Positions 41,966-52,198 of a DNA stretch of 64,000 nucleotides are shown in pieces. Numbering within the stretch: position 1 is the first letter of the stretch; every line of letters begins with the position of its first letter. The position numbers and the translations under genes were made by a program. This DNA comes from Actinocorallia populi (lineage in GTDB: Bacteria; Actinomycetota; Actinomycetes; Streptosporangiales; Streptosporangiaceae): contig NZ_PVZV01000003.1 of assembly GCF_002995495.1 (NCBI RefSeq), positions 124,001 to 188,000 of the forward strand. The letters run 5' to 3'. The notes under the pieces were generated by a model. That model was not told the origin of the DNA, searched no databases, and was given only the letters and a program-made list of their open reading frames with translations.

Positions 41966-44900
41966 TTGGACCCGTCAGATCCCCAGATCAAAAATTCTTC
42001 ACTCGGCCTCGCCAACTACCTGGGTGAGCTGGTGCGTGCAGCCGAACCGCTTAACCGCACCGTGCGCGGTCTGGAGTCATGGTGGTTGGCAGACCTTCCG
42101 CACGGCGTTCCCTCGCCTGCACTCCACCGAGACGGGCTTCTCCTGACTCTCGACCTGGAAGCCGCTCAACCTCCCCCCGCTCCTCCTTCCGTGTGCGAAG
42201 ACCTCATCGAGGGTGGCTGGTCGGATCCCGCGGCTGTTCCAAAGCTGCGACCCGGGTTGCCGGAGCCTGCCTCCGGCGGAGTGCCCATGATCGAGGCACC
42301 AGGCGATCCCGTCGAGAGACAGTTCGATGAGTGGCTCACCCGCTGGTCACGCTGGGCGGAGCCAGAAGCCGCGAGGCGAAGCCGGGAAACCCTTCGGCGG
42401 GAACTCGCGGCCGCCGCCCGGCAACTGGATCTCCATAGCGATACGCAGGAACTGATCCTCGGTGTCGGACTTCTCTGCTGGCGCTCGCCCCGAGGAGATG
42501 AGGTATTCCGCCACTTGCTCACCGCCCCGGTGCAGATTGTGGTGGACAAGCAGACGGGCCGCGTGGGCGTGCACCTGCGCGACGAAGGCGAGCTGGCCTT
42601 GGAGGACCAGTACTTCCTCACCGAGCAGGACGGATACGTCGCCTCCCGGGTCGAGCCGTTGCGAGGAGCCCTCAGCGAGGTCTCCGACCCTCTGGACGAT
42701 CAGGCGAAGGCCCTTCTGCACAAATGGGCTTCCCACGGGTTGGAGACGCCATGCAAGTTCGAGCCGGTCTGGTCAACACCCGAAACAGGAGGGCCTCATG
42801 CCCTGGTATCCCTCTCACCGGCTCTGGTACTCCGGCATCGAAGCAGCAACCGGTTGGCGGAGTTCTACCAAGGCATTCATGCTTCGCTGAGCGATCCTGA
42901 AGGAGTGGCGCCCTTGGGATGGGCTCAGCTGATGTTCCCGATGGAGCCCGAAGAGCGCCTCGCCTGGCACCGCGCAACCCGCGGAACCGCCGGCACTTCC
43001 CGGCTCCTCTCTGAGGAACCGCTGTTCCCGCTGGCGATGAACGATGAGCAGCGTCTGGCCTTCGACAAGCTGTCAAAGGACACGGTGCTGGTCATAGAAG
43101 GGCCGCCCGGAACCGGAAAGACCCACACGATCGCCAACCTCATGTCGGCTCTCCTGGCCGAAGGCAAACGTGTGCTCGTGACGAGCGCCCGGGACAAAGC
43201 GCTCAATGTCCTCTTCGACGACGGCATGCTTCCCAAGCCGTTGCAGCGGCTGTGCGTCCGTTTGGACGACCAGCGCGGCAACCGGGGAAAGGAACTGACC
43301 CGATCAGTCACAGCGTTGTCTGACGCCTCCGCCGAGCGCAGCAAAGAAGAGATCCTCGAACGCGCCCGAATGCTGACAGATCGGCGCAGCGAGTTGAAGA
43401 GGGAGATCTCGCTCGTACACCGGCAGCTGTGGGAACTCATCGAAGCCGAGACCACAGACCTCGGTGAGGTCGCGCCCGGCTACCGCGGTCGTCGCGCCGA
43501 CATCGCTGAACGCGTAGCCGACACCGCAAGCACGCATTCCTGGATCGGCATCATGCCGGACTCCGCAGCACCGGTGCCCTTGAACTCGCAGGAGGCACAG
43601 GAGCTCGCACAACTCCTCCGTACCCCAGCGCAGAACGATCAGCCGCTGCCTACACTACGAGCCGGCAATCCCCCGACCCCGGACGAGTTCACCGCCCTCG
43701 TCTCGGCGGCTCATCAAACGTTGCCCGCAAGCGGCGTCGGAGCACGTCTCGCCGAACGTCTCAGCACCCTAGACGAAGGCGCTTTTCGAACGGTAAGCGC
43801 CTTCTGGGAGCTTGCCTGCAACGCTTTGCAGGGCCTTCGCCTCCCAGGAGACACCGCCTCATGGTCCTCTATCGACTGGCAAGGCACAGCGGCGCTTTCG
43901 ATCCTTCAAGGCGGAGACGTCTCGGCATGGAAGCATCTGTGGGAGGCCACCCGAACCGCCGCACCACATGCACAGGAGCTGGCGCGGCTGACCGGTCGTT
44001 ACCTTCAAATTCCGGCACTACATGGTGCGGGGGCTGCTGAAGCCGCCTCGGCTGCCGAGGCCTACAGCCGTTTCCTCAAAGCGGGAGGACGCCCAGGAAA
44101 GATCAAGAAAAGCCCTGAACAGCGGATGGCGGAACGATCCTTGGCCGAGTGCTTCGTCGATGGCCGGAGGCCTTCTACCGTCGCGGACTTCGACATGCTG
44201 ACGACCGCCCTCCGCGCGGTTGCAGTTCTCAGCGGGTTGAGCAATCGGTGGAGACGAAGCGGCGTCAAGACCAACACACCAGACAACGTTTCACAGAACC
44301 TCGAAGCCCTCGTCGGGCGCGAAGCGGACCTGGCGCATTTGATCCGTTTCGCTGAAGCACTTGAAAGTCTCCACCAGCACTTGCCAGATCGCAGCGCCAT
44401 CCACGCGAGCGGTTCGTGGGATTGGCCAGCTCTCGTCGAGGGATTTACAGCCGCTCCCGCCCACATGAAGTCCGCTCGAGCAAGGCGCAATCTCGACTCG
44501 CTTCGTGCTCGAATAGCCGATGCCGACCACCCTCTCTTCCGAGAGATGACTACCGCCGTCGAGCGACGGGACCTCGCCGCTTACACGACGGCGTTCGAGA
44601 TCTGGAAAACACAAGCGCACAGTCAGCGGCTGGCGGAACGGCGCAGCGAACTCGTCGATCGTGTGGCCGCCGTGCATCCTGCTCTCGCGCACAGACTCGC
44701 CACAGCCACGATGGATGACGACTGGACTTCTCGCCTGGAAACTCTCGACGAGGCTTGGGCCTGGTCCGCTGCCGCCGCAGCGGTGAGCAGCAGATCCGTC
44801 GAGTCCACAGCCGAGCTGCAGAGGGAGCTGGACCGTCTCGAAGACGCCCTCATGAAGACGACCGCGGAGTTGGCCTCCGAACAAGCCTGGTGGCATTGCC

Positions 44901-46342
44901 TGCAGCGCATGAGCGTCCGGGAGGCTTCGGCTCTCCGTTCCTTCGCCCGAGAGATGAAGAGGGTCGGACGAGGCAAAGGCCGGTACGCCGGTCGGCATCG
45001 GCAAGGCGCGCGGGAGGCCATGCGACTTGCCCGAGATGCGGTACCTGCATGGGTCATGCCGGTACGTCAGGTCGCCGAGACGATCGATCCGCGGCCTGAC
45101 GCGTTCGACGTGATCATCATCGATGAGGCCAGCCAGCTCCCCGTCGAGTCGGCGTTCCTCCTCTGGCTGGCGCCCCAGGTGATCGTCGTCGGAGACGACA
45201 AGCAGTGTTCGCCGCCGATGCGGGTCAGCGGAGAACTCGAACCGATCTACGAACGGATCGAGGAATACCTACCCGACGTACCCAGAGCGTTCCGGCACGA
45301 CCTCACGCCGAAGTCGAACCTGTACGAGCTGATGAACGTGCGCTTTCCCGGTGGACAACGGCTGACCGACCACCACAGGTCCATGCCAGAGATCATCGCT
45401 TGGTCGTCGCGCATGTTCTACGACGGCTCGCTCACTCCCCTACGCCAGTACGGCACGGATCGGCTTCCTCCCCTGCGCGTCGTGGATGTCCCGGACGGCT
45501 ATCGAGAGGGACGCGACCAGAACGTTCGCAACCCGCCAGAGGCAGAGAAGCTCGTCACCGAGCTCAAAGCCATGATCGAGGATCCTGCGTACAGCGGGAA
45601 GACATTCGGGATCATCTCCCTGCAGGGAGGCGAGCGCAGCGGCCACATCAGGCTCATCGAGCAACTGCTCGACGAGCATCTCCCCGACCAGGCTCTACGC
45701 GAACGGCTCAAAATCAGGGTCGGCACGCCGCCGGACTTCCAGGGCGATCAGCGCGATGTCATCCTCCTGTCGATGGTCGCCACCGGCACACCGCGGATCC
45801 AAGGAGGAGCAGACTTCGAGCAGCAGCGCTGGAACGTCGCGGCGACGCGAGCCCGCGACCAGATGGTCCTCTTCGCCTCGACCACCCTGACTCAACTGAA
45901 GAGCGACGACCTCAGGGCATCCCTGCTGAAGCACATGCTCGACACCCCGATGCGAGAGACAACGCCCCAGCACCTGCTGCACGTTGAACCGCAGACCAAA
46001 CACCCCGAATTCGACTCGCTCTTCGAGCAGAAGGTCTTCCTCAAGATCAGAGAACGCGGATACGAGGTTGTCCCGCAATATCCGGCCGGCCGCAACATGC
46101 GCATCGACCTCGTGATCGTCGGTGAAAAAGGGCGTCTCGCGGTGGAATGCGACGGGCGTTATTGGCACAGCGGCGCCAAGCAGGTTCAAGACGATCTGCT
46201 ACGCGAACGCATCCTCCGCCGCGCCGGATGGACGTTCTGGCGACTCCGCGAGAGTGACTTCCTCCTCGACCCCGATGTCTCCCTTCGCCCCCTGTGGGCA
46301 CTTCTCGACCGCATCGGCATCCATCCCGCGAAAGGACAATGA
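41966..46342 (+). CDS. Large SF1 (DNA2/Upf1-like) helicase with C-terminal PD-(D/E)XK nuclease
   Basis: About 1458 residues. The N-terminal 370 residues include the WLADLP segment common in this helicase class. Walker A GPPGTGKTHTIANL is at about 379; a 650-residue insertion follows; Walker B IIIDEASQLP is at about 1051, then VVGDDKQCSPP (motif III) and an SF1 C-terminal lobe with DQRDVILLSMV and RWNVAATRARDQM. At about 1375-1420, MRIDLVIVG and LAVECDGRYWHSG form an E-x-DG-type Vsr-like nuclease core (MTES_1575-like). TTG 41966 after GAAAGG is the most likely start; the open frame continues upstream through the cas remnants, which are not part of it. Probable anti-phage effector, co-translated with the next gene. 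Confidence 0.85.
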   Translation: MDPSDPQIKNSSLGLANYLGELVRAAEPLNRTVRGLESWWLADLPHGVPSPALHRDGLLLTLDLEAAQPPPAPPSVCEDLIEGGWSDPAAVPKLRPGLPEPASGGVPMIEAPGDPVERQFDEWLTRWSRWAEPEAARRSRETLRRELAAAARQLDLHSDTQELILGVGLLCWRSPRGDEVFRHLLTAPVQIVVDKQTGRVGVHLRDEGELALEDQYFLTEQDGYVASRVEPLRGALSEVSDPLDDQAKALLHKWASHGLETPCKFEPVWSTPETGGPHALVSLSPALVLRHRSSNRLAEFYQGIHASLSDPEGVAPLGWAQLMFPMEPEERLAWHRATRGTAGTSRLLSEEPLFPLAMNDEQRLAFDKLSKDTVLVIEGPPGTGKTHTIANLMSALLAEGKRVLVTSARDKALNVLFDDGMLPKPLQRLCVRLDDQRGNRGKELTRSVTALSDASAERSKEEILERARMLTDRRSELKREISLVHRQLWELIEAETTDLGEVAPGYRGRRADIAERVADTASTHSWIGIMPDSAAPVPLNSQEAQELAQLLRTPAQNDQPLPTLRAGNPPTPDEFTALVSAAHQTLPASGVGARLAERLSTLDEGAFRTVSAFWELACNALQGLRLPGDTASWSSIDWQGTAALSILQGGDVSAWKHLWEATRTAAPHAQELARLTGRYLQIPALHGAGAAEAASAAEAYSRFLKAGGRPGKIKKSPEQRMAERSLAECFVDGRRPSTVADFDMLTTALRAVAVLSGLSNRWRRSGVKTNTPDNVSQNLEALVGREADLAHLIRFAEALESLHQHLPDRSAIHASGSWDWPALVEGFTAAPAHMKSARARRNLDSLRARIADADHPLFREMTTAVERRDLAAYTTAFEIWKTQAHSQRLAERRSELVDRVAAVHPALAHRLATATMDDDWTSRLETLDEAWAWSAAAAAVSSRSVESTAELQRELDRLEDALMKTTAELASEQAWWHCLQRMSVREASALRSFAREMKRVGRGKGRYAGRHRQGAREAMRLARDAVPAWVMPVRQVAETIDPRPDAFDVIIIDEASQLPVESAFLLWLAPQVIVVGDDKQCSPPMRVSGELEPIYERIEEYLPDVPRAFRHDLTPKSNLYELMNVRFPGGQRLTDHHRSMPEIIAWSSRMFYDGSLTPLRQYGTDRLPPLRVVDVPDGYREGRDQNVRNPPEAEKLVTELKAMIEDPAYSGKTFGIISLQGGERSGHIRLIEQLLDEHLPDQALRERLKIRVGTPPDFQGDQRDVILLSMVATGTPRIQGGADFEQQRWNVAATRARDQMVLFASTTLTQLKSDDLRASLLKHMLDTPMRETTPQHLLHVEPQTKHPEFDSLFEQKVFLKIRERGYEVVPQYPAGRNMRIDLVIVGEKGRLAVECDGRYWHSGAKQVQDDLLRERILRRAGWTFWRLRESDFLLDPDVSLRPLWALLDRIGIHPAKGQ

Positions 46343-47229
46343 TGCACGCCCTCGACGACAACACCTTGGAAGAACTCGCCCACCTCATCTGCGGGGACGA
46401 CGGGCCCCTCTACAGATCCGGCCCGAATCTCGCGAAATTCCTCACACGCGCAGGATGGCCGACGGTTCCACCGCATGACGGCACCCCACGCCGCTCCTGG
46501 ATCTTGGCGCGGCTACGCGAACGCCGTAACGACCCCCAAGCAATGGAAGCCGTCCTGCTCCGCCTGGCCGATAGCCGGGAATATCTGGGCGAGCCCTCCG
46601 CCACCGTCAACGACGTGACGCGCGAACTCAACGCCTTCCTCGTCCACGAGGGCTACAAAGTGACCCGTGCCGGCGGCGCGCCTCGCCTGGTCGAATGTTC
46701 TCCAGGATCGGACACCACTACGTCATTCGCCCCCGAGCTCCTTCGCGAAGCCCTCGACAAAGCCATCGCTCCTTCGCAACTTCGCACGGTCCTTCGGAGC
46801 CGCCTGGACGAAGCCGTCACCTGCTACGAGAACGGTTCGCACGTCGCGGCGATCATCATGCTCGGCAGTCTCATCGAAGGCATTCTGATCGATGCCATGA
46901 TGACCAGGCCTGTCAGCGTGCCACCCCGAGCAGACCTGAACAAGATATCCCTCGACGAATTGCTGACTCTCGCTCAAAGGAACGGCTGGATCGGCAACGA
47001 CGTGACCAAGTACCCCTGCGCGGCCCTTCGCCAGTACCGGAATCTCGTCCACCCCCGAGCCCAGATGCGCATGCCAGGCCCGCCCCCTGACCGAGACACC
47101 GTCGAGCTCTGCTGGCCAGTCGTGCGGGCAGTGCTTAACGACCTCATCGACACGCGTGGAAAGCAGACGAATCCAGCGACCCCATCTCCCGCCCAACTCG
47201 CACAACACAGAAGGCCACCGCAGCGCTGA
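46339..47229 (+). CDS. HEPN-like protein coupled to the helicase-nuclease
   Basis: 296 residues. The first 110 residues look like a small helical effector-associated module (LEELAHLICGDDGPLYRSG, KFLTRAGWPTVPP, ILARLRERRNDPQ). The C-terminal half is a helical bundle (VAAIIMLGSLIEGILIDAMM, LTLAQRNGWIG) ending ALRQYRNLVHPRAQ; RQYRNLVH fits the R-x(4-6)-H motif of HEPN RNases and matches Abi-type proteins by eye. The ATG overlaps the helicase stop (ATGA) behind AAAGGA. Inferred partner: RNA or DNA cleavage and nuclease coupled to infection sensing; function not proven. Confidence 0.75.
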   Translation: MMHALDDNTLEELAHLICGDDGPLYRSGPNLAKFLTRAGWPTVPPHDGTPRRSWILARLRERRNDPQAMEAVLLRLADSREYLGEPSATVNDVTRELNAFLVHEGYKVTRAGGAPRLVECSPGSDTTTSFAPELLREALDKAIAPSQLRTVLRSRLDEAVTCYENGSHVAAIIMLGSLIEGILIDAMMTRPVSVPPRADLNKISLDELLTLAQRNGWIGNDVTKYPCAALRQYRNLVHPRAQMRMPGPPPDRDTVELCWPVVRAVLNDLIDTRGKQTNPATPSPAQLAQHRRPPQR

Positions 47230-47338
47230 TAGCACCACCCTGTTAGGAACATACCGATCAGGATCTCGATCCGGAAACTCCCGTCCCCGGCCCGGCACCC
47301 CTCCCTTACCTTCCTTTCCCGGGGCTCGTAGGGAGACG

Positions 47339-48708
47339 GGAGCATCCCCGCATGTGCGGGGCCGACGCCAAAGCGGTGAGGCGGTACGGCCAGTACGGCG
47401 GAGCATCCCCGCGTGCGCGGGGCCGACTCGTGACCTCTCGGGATCGGGCCGTCGTAGCGCGGAGCATCCCCGCATGTGCGGGGCCGACTTCGTGACGTGC
47501 GTGTCGAACTGAACCTGGTAGGGAGCATCCCCGCGTGTGCGGGGCCGACGCCGCCGGGGAGGTATCCGCCATCTCACCGCCCGGAGCATCCCCGCGTGTG
47601 CGGGGCCGACATCGGGGACGCGCTGAGGAACGCCGCGATGCGGGGAGCATCCCCGCGTGCGCGGGGCCGACGCCACGGACGAGCAGCTCGCCAAGGTGGG
47701 TGAGGGAGCATCCCCGCGTGTGCGGGGCCGACCCGTCCAGCGCGAAGCCCACGTAGTCCGTGCCGGGAGCATCCCCGCGTGTGCGGGGCCGACGTTGGTT
47801 CGGATGCTGGTCGGGATGACGTCAGCGGAGCATCCCCGCGTGTGCGGGGCCGACTCCGCACCCCATGGCCAAGTTCACCCTCGACTCGGAGCATCCCCGC
47901 GTGTGCGGGGCCGACTGCATGATCAGCGGCCAGGAGATGTGCATCTGGGGAGCATCCCCGCGTGTGCGGGGCCGACGATCCCAGCAGCTACCGCGTGACG
48001 ATCGACATAGGAGCATCCCCGCGTGTGCGGGGCCGACGTGCGCGGTGTCTACGAGCTGTCGGGTGAGCTGGGAGCATCCCCGCGTGTGCGGGGCCGACAC
48101 TGTTGGATCGTCAACCGGTGGTTGGCGCCCGGGAGCATCCCCGCGTGTGCGGGGCCGACCCCCGGGTCTTGCAGGTGGGGCAGGGGGTCTCGGGAGCATC
48201 CCCGCGTGTGCGGGGCCGACACAGTTGGCGTCTCTGGAGATCATCACCAGGGCGGAGCATCCCCGCGTGTGCGGGGCCGACCTGCTCGAGCCGCTCGAGC
48301 CGTCCGGACAGGTCGGAGCATCCCCGCGTGTGCGGGGCCGACGTCTCCTTGACATACGTACGGGTCATCCGTACAGGAGCATCCCCGCGTGTGCGGGGCC
48401 GACGGGTTGATCTCCGTCAGCAGGGACTTGCTGTCCGGAGCATCCCCGCGTGTGCGGGGCCGACGTCTCCTTGACATACGTACGGGTCACCCGTACAGGA
48501 GCATCCCCGCGTGTGCGGGGCCGACATGCTCCAGGACCGTCAGCGCCTCCTGGGACAGGGAGCATCCCCGCGTGTGCGGGGCCGACATCAGCGCGTCGAC
48601 CTCCACCGGCGGGCGCGGCGGAGCATCCCCGCGTGTGCGGGGCCGACCACAGCGGCAGCTCCAGGACATGGCGGAAGAAGGGAGCATCCCCGCGTGTGCG
48701 GGGCCGAC
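47339..48708 (-). CRISPR. CRISPR array 2 (type I-E), 23 repeats
   Basis: 23 repeats of 28 bp at a strict 61-bp period (22 spacers of 33). On the minus strand they begin GTCGGCCCCGCACAC and end GGGGATGCTCC, differing from array 1 in the loop and the last bases. A few variant repeats (CATGTG in place of CGTGTG) are at the left, trailer end. The leader is at the right, next to cas3. Spacers 4 and 6 from the leader are the same except for one base. Confidence 0.97.
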
Positions 48709-48852
48709 ACTTGCTGACCTGGAGGTTCGCAGGCGGGGAGAGCGATTTTTATTCAGGTGGATTCGGTTGAGGCGCGTTAGGCGAACAGACGAAAGGTCGG
48801 CAAGCTCATTTTGTCACCGGCTGAGGCTAGCTTGGCGGCGGAGAGGGGTCGA
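48709..48852 (-). promoter_or_regulatory. Leader of CRISPR array 2 and cas3 upstream region
   Basis: Same 48-bp arrangement as the other leaders: CTGAATAAAAATC followed by CCAGGTCAGCAAGT next to the first repeat. It is shared by the array (minus) and cas3 (plus), whose ATG lies 144 bp away; it is the intact counterpart of the array 1 leader. Confidence 0.8.
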
Positions 48853-51675
48853 ATGAGCGCGGGTCAGGCTTGGGCGCGATGGGATGCAGATGTCCTGCGA
48901 AGATTGGGGGTCTTGTGGGGGAAGTCCGCGGAGAAGGGCGGCGGACGGACGAACCTCCTACTGGCGCATCTTCTGGATACCGCCGCGGTCGCTGAGCTGA
49001 TATGGGATCGCTATCTGGCCGAGTCCACCAAGGGGATGTTGGACGAGATCGCTGGGGAAACGGGACGGGGGCGCCGGTTCTTCGCGTGGTTGTGCGGGAT
49101 CCATGACTGTGGGAAGGCTACGCCGGCGTTCCAGCGGATCGACGAGGAAAACGGTGAGCGGGTACGGAGCAGCGGGCTTACCTGGGTCGGAGCTCAGACC
49201 CACCGATGGCGACACGATCGAGCCGGTGGACGGTTGATCCAGGATGTCCTGAGGGAGGCCGGATGGACTGCAGAACAGGCTTCATGGATCTGGCCTCTGG
49301 TAGCCGGACATCACGGCCGGGTTCCGTCAGCCGGGGAATGCAAAGAGCCCCCGAAAGCCCGGGGACATCTCTACGGCAAGGGCCCTGCCTGGCGGGAAGT
49401 TCAGAAGGCTGTCGTCGAATCGTTCACGTTGCAGCTCGGTTACGAGAGCCTGATCGAAGCGCAGCCGGCCAAAAGACCCAACCGGGCCGTGCAATTGCAG
49501 CTCAGCGGGCTCATCATCATGGCCGACTGGATCGCGAGCGACGAACGACACTTCTCGGGAATCGACGATCTTGCCGCTGTATCCCTACAGGCGTCTCATG
49601 ATCGTGCCGCACGTGCGTGGAGCGAGCTCGGTCTGCGCGGCGGTTGGGGCAGGCTCGAAATACCCGGGCCCGAAGCGTTCCAGGATCGGTTCGGTCATGC
49701 TCCACGCGCGTCTCAGATCATGGTGATGGAGGCCGCCCGCCGGATGGAGAGACCTGGCCTCCTCATCGTCGAGGCTCCCATGGGAGAGGGGAAGACGAAG
49801 AGCGCCTTGGCCGCCGCCGAGATCCTCGCGGCCAAGTTCGGAGCAGACGGCATCTTCATCGGGATGCCGACGCAGGCGACAAGTGATCCCATCTTCTCCC
49901 AGGTCCGCGCATGGGCTGCGGAAGTCCTCCCCGGTCTGGAGAGCCAAGTGGCCCTATTGCACGGGAAGCGCCGCTTCAACAAGGAGTGGCGTGCGCTCCT
50001 CGAAGCGGCGGGCGAGACGCCGGATGATCTCTACGGGGCCATTGAGGAGGACGCCCTCTACGGTTTTTCGCCGGATGCGGATTGTTGCGATCAGGAACGC
50101 CATGCTCCGGCCGAGTGGTTCCTCGGCCACAAGCGCGGTTTGCTGACGCCGCTCGTCGTCGGAACCGTCGATCAGCTCCTGATCGCTGCAACGAGAACGA
50201 AGCACGTCATGCTGCGGATGGCGGGGCTCGTCGGCAAGGTGGTGGTCCTGGACGAGGTTCACGCTGCCGACGTTTATATGTCGGAGTTCCTGAAGGAAGG
50301 CCTGCGTTGGTTGGGCCAGGCCGGTGTCCCCGTCGTCATGCTCTCGGCGACTCTTCCTCCAGGACAGAAGAAGGAACTGACGGATTCTTATCTGGCGGGT
50401 GCCATGTCTCGCGAGGAACCACCGGAGTTCGATCTCCCGGATCCCGTCGGCTACCCGAGCGTGACGGCGGCCTACGTCGACGATGCACCGCGGGTCTTCG
50501 TCGAGCACTGTTCATCATGGAGAGCTGATCTGACAGTCCGCCTCGAGGCGCTCGACGAGCATGAGGGAGCCGGCCGAGATCCGCATTCGGCTGTCGCGGA
50601 GCTGCTCGCCGACAGACTCCGAGGCGGAGGTTGCGCCCTCGTCATCCGCAATACCGTCGACCGCGCGCAGGACACCTACCAGGCACTGCTGTCCCATTTT
50701 GGCCCTGACGAGGTGGCCCTCCTACACGGACGTCTCCATGCCGCCGACCGTGCGGATCGCACTGAGGAAGCGCTCGAGCGGCTAGGTCCCTCGTCCCACC
50801 CAAGACCCCGACGCATCCTCGTCGCGACGCAGCTCGCGGAGCAATCGTTCGATGTCGACGCCGATTTCCTCGTCACTGATCTCGCCCCGATCGACCTCCT
50901 TCTGCAGCGCATCGGCCGACTCCACCGGCATAACGGTGTTCCACGCCCCAGCCTCGTTCGGGATCCGTGCGTTGTCGTCACCGGTTTCAGCGAGCGCCTG
51001 GATGGAGCGCCCTGGATCCTCCCGGCCAGCAGAGCCATCTACGGCGCCTATCCGCTCCTCCGGACAGCCGCTCTGGTCTTGGAGGCCACTGCCCGCCCAT
51101 GGCAGGCCCCCGGGCAGGTCCCTGCGCTCGTCGCTGCCGTATACGAAGACCATCGCGTCGTCCCCGAGTCCTGGACGACCGCCGAAGTCGATGCGCGCAG
51201 CAAATGGGATGAGGATAGGCGGAAGCGCACCGTGAACGCCCAGCAGTACGTTCTGACCGGCATCGGCGGCCATGAGAAGAAGACCCTCGACTCCCTTCAC
51301 TACGGCGGTTCTTCCGGAAGCGAGGAGGTCACCAAGGCGATGGTCCGCGACGGAGAGCCCAGTCTCGAGGTCATTCTTCTTCGTAAGGACGAATCGGGCT
51401 ACCACACCATGAACGGACGGTTCTTGAGCCAGGACGGAGGAGTCCGCACCGACCGGCTCGACGATGTCCTGGCCGGGACTGTCCGTCTTCCCGCCGGGTT
51501 CACTCCCACCGCCGAGAAAGAGCTCAAACCCTTGCCCGTCTGGCGGGACGACCCTTGGCTCCGTCAGTCCCGCGCCCTATGCCTCGACGCACGGGGGCGC
51601 ACCGTCTTGGACGGCATCCCCATCCGCTATGACCCTGCCCTTGGTCTCGTCATCAACCGCGATAGCACCCGGTGA
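48853..51675 (+). CDS. cas3: Cas3 helicase-nuclease
   Basis: 940 residues; unwinds and degrades DNA marked by Cascade. N-terminal HD nuclease: LLLAHLLDTAAV, HDCGKATPAFQ near residue 84 and GHHGRVPSAGE. SF2 helicase: Walker A EAPMGEGKTKSALAA near 307, DEVHAAD near 464, SATLPPGQ, and QRIGRLHRH near 684 (motif VI). A C-terminal domain follows. ATG 48853 matches the start of the ghost copy at 41255. It is separated from cse1 by a 523-bp non-coding gap, so it may be controlled separately. Confidence 0.97.
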   Translation: MSAGQAWARWDADVLRRLGVLWGKSAEKGGGRTNLLLAHLLDTAAVAELIWDRYLAESTKGMLDEIAGETGRGRRFFAWLCGIHDCGKATPAFQRIDEENGERVRSSGLTWVGAQTHRWRHDRAGGRLIQDVLREAGWTAEQASWIWPLVAGHHGRVPSAGECKEPPKARGHLYGKGPAWREVQKAVVESFTLQLGYESLIEAQPAKRPNRAVQLQLSGLIIMADWIASDERHFSGIDDLAAVSLQASHDRAARAWSELGLRGGWGRLEIPGPEAFQDRFGHAPRASQIMVMEAARRMERPGLLIVEAPMGEGKTKSALAAAEILAAKFGADGIFIGMPTQATSDPIFSQVRAWAAEVLPGLESQVALLHGKRRFNKEWRALLEAAGETPDDLYGAIEEDALYGFSPDADCCDQERHAPAEWFLGHKRGLLTPLVVGTVDQLLIAATRTKHVMLRMAGLVGKVVVLDEVHAADVYMSEFLKEGLRWLGQAGVPVVMLSATLPPGQKKELTDSYLAGAMSREEPPEFDLPDPVGYPSVTAAYVDDAPRVFVEHCSSWRADLTVRLEALDEHEGAGRDPHSAVAELLADRLRGGGCALVIRNTVDRAQDTYQALLSHFGPDEVALLHGRLHAADRADRTEEALERLGPSSHPRPRRILVATQLAEQSFDVDADFLVTDLAPIDLLLQRIGRLHRHNGVPRPSLVRDPCVVVTGFSERLDGAPWILPASRAIYGAYPLLRTAALVLEATARPWQAPGQVPALVAAVYEDHRVVPESWTTAEVDARSKWDEDRRKRTVNAQQYVLTGIGGHEKKTLDSLHYGGSSGSEEVTKAMVRDGEPSLEVILLRKDESGYHTMNGRFLSQDGGVRTDRLDDVLAGTVRLPAGFTPTAEKELKPLPVWRDDPWLRQSRALCLDARGRTVLDGIPIRYDPALGLVINRDSTR

Positions 51676-52198
51676 CGCGGGCACTCACGAGGCCGACCCG
51701 GCTCACTGCTTCTCGGAACGTCCACCCAGCACGCCTACGAGCCGTCTCGCGATCGTCCATGCGACGAGAGCAAACGCGAGACGCGCATCCTGAGACTTCT
51801 CCTCAGGCACCAACCCCGACAGAGATCACTGGACAACGGCCCAGTCATGAGCATGGCTGCTGGGGGTCTCCTGTTGAACCTACAAACCTCGAACTGGAGT
51901 GCGTTGATCCTACTTACAAGCAAATATCCTGAATCTTGAGTCTTCAAGTGGCTCTTGTGGGATGATTCCTCTGTGTACAGCTGGAATCCCTCCCTGGACT
52001 TCATGCGCGTGAGACATCCCGCCTGGCCACAGAGAGCCCTTTCTTCGTCCAATCCGGTACAGAGGAGGATCACTCCTTGAACCCTGGGGCAGACGACGTC
52101 GTCCCGGGCCGGCATACGAGCTCTTGCGGAACGCCAGTGACTTCGCCGTACTCAGCGTCTCCGTCCCTTCCGACACACGGCCAATATCGAAGGCGCGT
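51676..52198. other. 523-bp gap between cas3 and cse1, probable cas operon promoter
   Basis: No open frame here looks like a real gene. The middle is distinctly AT-richer than the surroundings (near 51905-51960) and carries CTTGA-N4-TCAAG at 51935-51948. It is the most likely place for the promoter and regulator site of the cse1-cas2 genes. Confidence 0.5.

Noticed and set aside
51735-52115. Possible small regulator gene between cas3 and cse1 on the minus strand
   Set aside because: No helix-turn-helix or other motif, Cys/Arg-rich random composition and no convincing ribosome binding site.
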